Positions 1 to 3,997 of a stretch of 5,694 nucleotides of DNA are shown piece by piece; positions within the stretch are counted from its first letter, which is position 1; each line of letters starts with the position of its first letter. The DNA is from Treponema sp. (GTDB lineage Bacteria; Spirochaetota; Spirochaetia; Treponematales; Breznakiellaceae). The notes under the pieces are model-generated. The model had not been told where the DNA came from. It worked only from the letters and a program-made list of their open reading frames with translations, and ran no database searches. Location of the stretch: assembly GCA_031275515.1 (NCBI GenBank), contig JAISOQ010000211.1, positions 1 to 5,694 of the forward strand. The letters are read 5' to 3'. A program made the position numbers and the translations under genes.

Positions 1-354
1 AACCAGAATATCGACTATACCATGAATATGAACGGCCTCTTTCTGGAAAGCCAGGAAGCCAGCATCCGGGCCCTGGCCGCGGGTTATTCCTATCCGGCGG
101 ATGTTATCCAGCGGGCCTAAAACGTAGCCCTGGCCACCGGCCGGCCTTCGCTGGTGGTTAAGACCTCCTCGCCCCTCACCGTAGGGGGACCCCTGAGCCA
201 ACCCCTGATAGACAAGGCAAAGGTCATTTATTCCGAGCTGATCCGCTGCGCCCCGGCCCAGTTTGACAGCCGCTGGGATGCCCTGCTGGCCGACTGGAAG
301 ACTTCCGGCGCCCAGGCGGTTATTGACGAGCGCCGGGCAAAATATCCCAACTAA
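1..354 (+). pseudogene. C-terminal part of an ABC-transporter sugar-binding lipoprotein, interrupted by an in-frame stop
   Basis: The reading frame is open from the left edge for 39 codons, meets TAA at 118-120, then continues in the same frame for 77 codons to TAA at 352-354. The two pieces read as one protein end: 'YSYPADVIQRA', stop, 'NVALATGRPSLVV', and finally 'SGAQAVIDERRAKYPN'. The last segment, a helix ending in a VIDERR-type motif just before the C-terminus, is typical of extracellular solute-binding proteins of carbohydrate ABC transporters, including many treponemal lipoproteins. Such proteins are membrane-anchored and hand sugars to a permease. The N-terminal part with signal peptide and lipobox lies outside the window, as would any permease genes. 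One base change explains the break, so this is a recent pseudogene or a sequencing error. The second piece has an ATG at 154, but I see no convincing ribosome binding site and a fragment of 66 residues would not fold as a binding protein. The family call is fairly sure; the substrate is unknown. Confidence 0.7.
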
Positions 355-498
355 AAAATTTAAATTGCCCTAAAATGAGGCGGTTTCAAAACTTCACGTT
401 TTGAAACCGCCTCAATTAATAAGCCCCCTGCTGTTTGATTTACGCCGGTTGAACCTGTATGCAAGATGTTCTCAGGAACGTGAATTCGACAAAGAGAA
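355..498. other. Gene-free spacer
   Basis: Apart from the hairpin at 376-414, I see no open frame, RNA gene or clear promoter between the stop codon of the sugar-binding protein and the repeat copy at 499. It separates the plus-strand gene from the minus-strand toxin remnant, so the two genes converge here. Confidence 0.5.
376..414 (+). terminator. Perfect 17-bp hairpin downstream of the sugar-binding protein gene
   Basis: Bases 376-392 and 398-414 are perfect reverse complements (TGAGGCGGTTTCAAAAC on the left arm) around the 5-base loop TTCAC. The hairpin starts 22 bases after the stop codon at 352-354, the usual place for an intrinsic terminator. The tract after it (ATTAAT) is A/T-rich but has no clean T-run. 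Read on the minus strand, the flank is TTTTAGGGCAA and then a run of T further on, so it may also stop transcripts coming from the right. It could instead be a member of a dispersed palindrome family. Confidence 0.6.
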
Positions 499-534
499 AA
501 AAGTCCGCGAATTTCCACGAATTATTCGGATAAA
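499..534. repeat. Dispersed repeat, half copy A
   Basis: This 36-base segment (AAAAGTCCGCG at its left end, ATTATTCGGATAAA at its right end) matches 3920-3955 at 31 of 36 positions with no gaps. Only the left half of the palindrome seen at 3920-3980 is present; to the right the sequence passes straight into the 3' end of the toxin remnant. The toxin's stop codon (522-524) lies inside the repeat. Read on the minus strand the element ends in CGCGGACTTTTTT, a T-run that could help terminate toxin transcripts. No encoded protein is evident, so it is probably a small non-autonomous intergenic repeat. Confidence 0.7.
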
Positions 535-759
535 TTAGCAATGTCAACAAGTATTGAACTTTCATGTTTTAATCCTTCTTCTATTCCCACCTGTACTTGT
601 GTTGATATTCCATCGTATCTTGTATATATTGGCGCACAAGTTACCGTTGAAAATTTTGAATCGATTAATATTTGTCTGCTGACGATTATAAAAATCCTAT
701 ATTCCCCTGGATCATATTTTGATCCATAGATAAACACGATAAAGCTCGCCGCGTTTCAT
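522..759 (-). pseudogene. mazF: MazF/PemK-family toxin, frameshifted and C-terminally truncated
   Basis: MazF-family toxins are ribosome-independent mRNA endonucleases. Starting at ATG 759-757 the frame reads MKRGELYRVY, the standard N-terminus of the family, then runs off frame and stops at TGA 714-712. From about 725 the next frame continues the toxin: 'GSKYDPGEYRIFIIVSRQ', 'STVTCAPIYTRYDGISTQV' and 'GIEEGLKHESSI'. These match the MazF core strands, including the conserved 'FIIVSR' and 'STV..AP' blocks. One extra base around 729-726 accounts for the shift. The C-terminus is also wrong: after 'SSI' only 'LVDIANLSE' follows, the last residues coming from the repeat. The joined product would be about 82 residues, against a usual 100-115, and lacks the last helix. 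The start codon overlaps the antitoxin stop codon (ATGA), the normal coupled arrangement. The toxin is very probably inactive. Confidence 0.8.
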
Positions 760-983
760 TTGCCTGCCTGGTAAAGAAGCGCATCTTCGGCCTCTTTGTT
801 AAGATAAGATGATGCTTTATTTATAATATTCAAATCATCTTGATTTCGTTTTTCCCTTTGTAATAGTTCAATATATCTCCACAATGCTTTTTCGATAAAA
901 TTAGACCTGTTTCCAACCGAAGTTATATTATCCAACTGGGTAAGAATTTCGTTGGATAATGTTACAGAAGTCTTTGTTTTCAT
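756..983 (-). CDS. Ribbon-helix-helix antitoxin of a MazEF-type pair
   Basis: This encodes 75 residues. The N-terminal 40 fit a ribbon-helix-helix DNA-binding domain: strand 'TKTSVTLS' (3-10), helix 'NEILTQLDNI' (11-20), turn with 'GNRS', and second helix 'NFIEKALWRYIELL'. The charged C-terminal tail ending 'EAEDALLYQAGK' should be the part that wraps the toxin. Such antitoxins dimerise, repress their own promoter and neutralise the toxin. The stop codon TGA (758-756) overlaps the toxin ATG, which supports the pairing. The ATG at 983 gives the family's usual start; upstream in frame there is only a CTG before a stop at 1010-1008. No good Shine-Dalgarno sequence is at the expected distance (AGAGG lies about 15 bases upstream), so translation may be weak or the message nearly leaderless. 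The gene is much more AT-rich than the metabolic genes, as expected of acquired DNA. It appears intact although its toxin is broken. Confidence 0.85.
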   Translation of the reverse strand: MKTKTSVTLSNEILTQLDNITSVGNRSNFIEKALWRYIELLQREKRNQDDLNIINKASSYLNKEAEDALLYQAGK

Positions 984-1096
984 ATAGTTTTGGGACAGCC
1001 TCTGACGTTACCCTGATAATCCGCAGCGTATCCTTTGTAAACCTTCCCCGCTCACATATTCTGCGCCGGAACCGCAGGCGTTTCGCCCTGCGGCGC
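984..1096. other. Spacer between the SCP2-like gene and the antitoxin
   Basis: No open frame of note is present. It must carry the antitoxin promoter, read leftward. The best match is TTTACA (minus strand, near 1036-1041) with a poor -10 candidate TATCAG 17 bases on, which I do not consider convincing. A GC-rich hairpin at 1072-1093 follows the end of the SCP2-like gene. GC content falls sharply leftward from here. Confidence 0.4.
1072..1093 (-). terminator. GC-rich hairpin after the transketolase/SCP2 operon
   Basis: CCGCAGGCG (1072-1080) and CGCCCTGCGG (1084-1093) pair around a 3-base loop with one bulged base. It begins four bases past the TAA of the SCP2-like gene, the last gene of the leftward operon, so a terminator or 3'-end stabiliser fits the position. 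There is no T-run after it on the minus strand, so if it terminates it would be a weak or Rho-assisted site. Confidence 0.35.
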
Positions 1097-1912
1097 TTAG
1101 GTCAACATGCCCTGGAGAATCGACATATAATCGTTAAGGTACATGGCGTATTCCGGGGAACCCACGATTTCCACGCAGCCCTGTTCCACCCCTTCTACGA
1201 ATCCCACGTCTTTAAGGAGCACTTTGAGGGCTCCGGCGACGGAGAAGAAATGGAAGAGTACGAAAGGGCTGCGCCGGGTATAGACCCCGTGGCCGGATTT
1301 GGATTTTCCCGCTTTGACCCTCAGGTACGCCGCCACTGCGGGTTCCGCTCCGGGACCGCCGGGGCCGTCAACCAGGAACTGATAGATCCGGTCCGGCTGG
1401 CGGCGGCACCATTCGGCCATGCCGGGGTCTCCCAGTTTGTTGTAACTGGAAAGCGCCCGGGTGATCATGTAGAGGCTCATCTTTACCTTGAGTTTCTGCC
1501 TGTCCGGATCTTTGGGCCGGCTGGAAGGCATCATGATCATCAGGGACATAAGAAGGGAGAAAACCTTGATCAGGGTTCCCGGCCTGGAAAGGCCCTTGAC
1601 GGCGGGAAGGGCCGCGCCCCCCCGGAACATGGCGTTCATCTTTGCCACTGTGGAGAAGGTCAGGGCTATATCGGGATTTTCCGCCGGCCCCTGGACCACG
1701 GAAAAAGCGCCGTTGTCAAAAACCAGATGGCAGGCGAGGAAGGTTTCTTCCCCGCCGGGATTTTTAGCCCCTATCTGCACCACCGCTTTGACCTTGGCAA
1801 AACGGGCCTTCATGGCGGGGTCGTCCTCCAGAACAACCTGCATCACCGGAAAGGCCGCGTTAAAAAACAGCCTTGCCGTCATTATGTCAACTGCCGTTGC
1901 TTGTCCAGTCAT
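1097..1912 (-). CDS. SCP2-like sterol-carrier-fold protein, possibly two tandem domains
   Basis: The protein has 271 residues, no signal peptide and no clear membrane segment, although 113-129 is a hydrophobic, Met-rich stretch. Residues about 40-125 resemble the SCP2 sterol-carrier fold: a strand-rich part ('VVQIGAK', 'LVFDNGAFSVVQG'), then the 'NPDIALTFSTVAKMNAMFRGG' type block in which PD.ALT leads into a helix. Such domains bind lipids or other hydrophobic ligands. Residues about 195-267 look like a second, more divergent copy: 'RVKAGKSKSGHGV', 'SPFVLFHFFSVAGALKVLL', then 'GCVEIVGSPEYAMYLNDYM'. An AAGGAGG ribosome binding site at 1920-1926, seven bases before the ATG, fixes the start. The gene lies 42 bases after the transketolase C-terminal subunit on the same strand and is probably co-transcribed. 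The role is unknown; the link with a sugar-phosphate enzyme is unexplained. The fold assignment is moderately sure for the first half and tentative for the second. Confidence 0.65.
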   Translation of the reverse strand: MTGQATAVDIMTARLFFNAAFPVMQVVLEDDPAMKARFAKVKAVVQIGAKNPGGEETFLACHLVFDNGAFSVVQGPAENPDIALTFSTVAKMNAMFRGGAALPAVKGLSRPGTLIKVFSLLMSLMIMMPSSRPKDPDRQKLKVKMSLYMITRALSSYNKLGDPGMAEWCRRQPDRIYQFLVDGPGGPGAEPAVAAYLRVKAGKSKSGHGVYTRRSPFVLFHFFSVAGALKVLLKDVGFVEGVEQGCVEIVGSPEYAMYLNDYMSILQGMLT

Positions 1913-1954
1913 CTTACAGCCTCCTTGCGGCGGGGAGCGCGGACCTGCGGGTCC

Positions 1955-2971
1955 TCATTCGTCGTTCCAATCTTCGTCGGCCTCGAATTCCATGCCCATC
2001 ATTTCCCTGACTTTATCGACGATACCGTTGCTGTCAAGGCCGTAGTGGGCGTAGAGATCCTCCGCATACCCTATGGCGGCGAATTCATCCTGGATGCCGT
2101 GCTTCCTGAACACGCAGCCCTTGCCGGATTCGGCGATAACGCCTCCCACCGCGTCCCCCAGGCCGCCCAGGACATTGTGTTCTTCCACCGTAAGGATACG
2201 CCTGGTGTCTGTCACCGCTTGCAGGATGGCTTCCCGGTCTATGGGCTTGATGGTATGCATGTTGATGACCCGCACTGAAAGTTTGTCCTGTTCCGCCAGT
2301 GTTTTGGCGGCCTGGACGGATTGAAGCGCCGCTATGCCGCAGCAGATGATGGTAATATCCGTACCGTCCCGCATGACCGTGGCCTTGCCTATCTCAAAGG
2401 GGTAGTCCTCGTTTTCATAACAGGGAGGCTCAAATCCGCGGCCTATGCGTATGTACACCGGCCCCGGTATGTCTATGCAGGCCCGCACGGCCCGGCTGGT
2501 TTCAATGCCGTCCGCCGGGACGATTACCGTCATGTTGGCGATGGACCGCATTACCGCCAGGTCCTCGGTACAATGATGGGTGGTGCCGGCATGTCCGAAG
2601 GAGATGCCCGCATGGGTGGCGATTATCTTGACCGGCAGATTCTGGTAGGCAATATCCGTACGGACCTGTTCTCCGGCCCGGAGGGTGGCGAAAATCGCCA
2701 TTGTCGAGGCAAAGGGGATGAGCCCCGCCTTGGCAAGCCCCGCGGCTATGCCCATCAAGTTCTGCTCCGCAATGCCCACGTTGAAAAAGCGATCCGGAAA
2801 GGCGTTGGCGAAATGAACAATGGCGGTGGTTTTTGCCAGGTCCGCGGTGAGTCCCACGATACGGTCGTTGGTTTTTCCCAACTCCGCCAGGGTCCGCCCG
2901 TAAATTTCCCGGGCGGTCATAGTAGCCGAATCATAACAATTCCAGGTGGTTCCGGTGGTAATCTGGGCCAT
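1955..2971 (-). CDS. Transketolase, C-terminal subunit (pyrimidine-binding and C-terminal domains)
   Basis: This is the second half of a split transketolase (EC 2.2.1.1), 338 residues, cytosolic. With the upstream subunit it moves two-carbon ketol units between sugar phosphates in the non-oxidative pentose phosphate pathway. The pyrimidine-binding domain spans about 15-185. It includes 'RFFNVGIAEQNLMGIAAG' with Glu69, the conserved residue that activates the thiamine diphosphate ring, and the 'GTTHHCTEDLAVMR' block (129-142). The C-terminal transketolase domain (about 190-320) contains 'VINMHTIKPID' and 'VEEHNVLGGLGDAVG'. Together with the 278-residue partner the total is about 616, close to a one-chain transketolase. 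The start ATG shares a base with the partner's TAA (TAATG), and GGGAGG at 2978-2983 is a good ribosome binding site, so translation is probably coupled. The last 14 residues are strongly acidic. A DXS role is less likely because the enzyme is split and has the pattern of split transketolases. Confidence 0.93.
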   Translation of the reverse strand: MAQITTGTTWNCYDSATMTAREIYGRTLAELGKTNDRIVGLTADLAKTTAIVHFANAFPDRFFNVGIAEQNLMGIAAGLAKAGLIPFASTMAIFATLRAGEQVRTDIAYQNLPVKIIATHAGISFGHAGTTHHCTEDLAVMRSIANMTVIVPADGIETSRAVRACIDIPGPVYIRIGRGFEPPCYENEDYPFEIGKATVMRDGTDITIICCGIAALQSVQAAKTLAEQDKLSVRVINMHTIKPIDREAILQAVTDTRRILTVEEHNVLGGLGDAVGGVIAESGKGCVFRKHGIQDEFAAIGYAEDLYAHYGLDSNGIVDKVREMMGMEFEADEDWNDE

Positions 2972-3807
2972 TATTCGCCTCCCTGCATAATTGATGCCTT
3001 GGCCCTGGCCGCCAGTTCCGAATCCGCGGAACCGTAGTGCCAGACCACGTTGTTTTCCATAAAGTCTACGCCCTTGCCCTTGACGGTGTTGGCCAGGATC
3101 AGAACCGGCTTGTCCGCCGCAGCCCAGGCCCGGTCCAGAGCCGCCGCCAGTTCCGTAAAGTCATGGCCGTTCACTTCGATAACTTCAAGCCCAAAGGCCC
3201 GCCATTTGCCGGCGAAGGGTTCCAGGCTCATCACGTCCTCGGTTGCGCCGTCTATCATCAGACGGTTGCGGTCCACGATGGTGATCACGTTCCCCAGCTT
3301 GTAGTGGGCCAGGCTCATGGCGGCTTCCCAGACGCTGCCCTCGCAGCATTCGCCGTCTCCCAGCAGGCAGACCGTTCTCCAGTCCTGCTTGAGATACCGG
3401 GCCCCCAGCCCCAGACCTGCGGCCATGGACAGGCCGTGCCCCAGGCTGCCGGCGGATACATCGCAGCCTATGACTTTGTTGCTGTCGGGATGCATGGCAA
3501 AGGGAGAGCCAAAATGGTTAAAGGATTTAAGGTCTTCTTCGGGGAAGTAGCCTTTTTTTGCCAGCACGGGGATATACCCCGCAGCCGCGTGACCCTTGGA
3601 AAGGATAAAGCGATCCCGTCCCGGCCATTGGGGTTCGGCAGGTTTGACGTTAAGGTATTTAAAGTAGAGTATGGTGAGTATGTCGGCGATGCTCAGAGCC
3701 CCCCCTATATGAGCGCCCCCGGACCAGAGAACCACATCCACCATAGTAAGCCGCAGTTCCCGGGCAGTCTGTTTAAGCGCCCTGCATTCTTCAGCGGTAA
3801 TAGGCAT
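2971..3807 (-). CDS. Transketolase, N-terminal subunit (thiamine diphosphate-binding domain)
   Basis: At 278 residues this is the diphosphate-binding half of a split transketolase (EC 2.2.1.1). Visible signatures are 'GGAHIGGALSIADIL' with His33, 'LSKGHAAAGY' (69-78), 'GSLGHGLSMAAG' (120-131), and the metal and thiamine diphosphate motif beginning 'LLGDGECCEGSVWEAA' (148-163) and ending with the Asp-Arg-Asn at 179-181. A late His (257, 'WHYG') matches the family too. It needs the next gene product for a complete active site. The ATG at 3807 is preceded by AAAGAGGT at 3813-3820 with suitable spacing. It is the first gene of a leftward operon and sits just behind a near-consensus promoter. Base composition matches its operon partners, and no damage is seen. 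Confidence 0.93.
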   Translation of the reverse strand: MPITAEECRALKQTARELRLTMVDVVLWSGGAHIGGALSIADILTILYFKYLNVKPAEPQWPGRDRFILSKGHAAAGYIPVLAKKGYFPEEDLKSFNHFGSPFAMHPDSNKVIGCDVSAGSLGHGLSMAAGLGLGARYLKQDWRTVCLLGDGECCEGSVWEAAMSLAHYKLGNVITIVDRNRLMIDGATEDVMSLEPFAGKWRAFGLEVIEVNGHDFTELAAALDRAWAAADKPVLILANTVKGKGVDFMENNVVWHYGSADSELAARAKASIMQGGE

Positions 3808-3839
3808 AGAGTACCTCTTTTTGGTAGGAAGATTAATTT

Positions 3840-3869
3840 AGTATAAACGCCATTTCCGGGAGAAGTCAA
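3840..3869 (-). promoter_or_regulatory. Sigma-70-type promoter of the transketolase operon
   Basis: On the minus strand TTGACT (3869-3864) and TATACT (3845-3840) are separated by 18 bases, giving five of six consensus bases at each box. Transcription would start near 3833, leaving a leader of about 25 bases before the ATG at 3807. I see no operator palindrome or riboswitch-sized leader, so regulation, if any, would be at initiation. This promoter suggests the transketolase operon is transcribed independently of the upstream oxidoreductase gene. Confidence 0.75.
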
Positions 3870-3919
3870 ATAAAATATTCGCCCCCGGGGCAGCGCCGTT
3901 TACGTGCTGATCCTCTCAG

Positions 3920-3980
3920 AAAAGTCCGCGGATTAACGCGGATTATTCGGATAAACCGCGTTAATCCGGGTAATTCGCGG
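3920..3980. repeat. Dispersed palindromic repeat, fuller copy B, possible terminator
   Basis: GATTAACGCGG (3931-3941) and CCGCGTTAATC (3956-3966) are perfect 11-base inverted repeats around a 14-base loop. An outer CCGCG (3926-3930) and CGCGG (3976-3980) extend the symmetry. The left half, 3920-3955, matches 499-534 at 31 of 36 positions. The element starts 17 bases past the stop codon of the oxidoreductase gene and, read on the minus strand, ends with CGGACTTTTCT. It may therefore serve as that gene's transcription terminator, insulating it from the transketolase promoter. It is likely a member of a genome-wide family. Confidence 0.65.
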
Positions 3981-3997
3981 GCAAATTTTGAATGGCC

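Noticed and set aside
154..354. Independent small protein of 66 residues
   Set aside because: It is in frame with the preceding segment and matches the C-terminus of the same binding-protein family, so it is the rest of a gene broken by a stop codon.
541..729. Plus-strand open frame of 62 codons
   Set aside because: It is the complement of the MazF remnant, with no family similarity and no ribosome binding site.
959..2278. Long plus-strand open frame opposite the SCP2-like and transketolase genes
   Set aside because: It has no recognisable domain, has a His/Gly/Arg-rich shadow composition, and runs antisense to two well-supported genes.
2321..3846. Two further long plus-strand open frames opposite the transketolase genes
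   Set aside because: They are shadows of GC-rich coding sequence. The minus strand carries clear transketolase motifs, ribosome binding sites and a promoter.
3880..3900. GC-rich stretch near the transketolase promoter as a riboswitch or small RNA
   Set aside because: It lies upstream of the promoter and shows no stable fold or known aptamer pattern.
499..3955. Two repeat copies as ends of a composite mobile element or a CRISPR
   Set aside because: The copies are direct, imperfect, about 3.4 kb apart, and enclose ordinary metabolic genes with no transposase or regular spacers.
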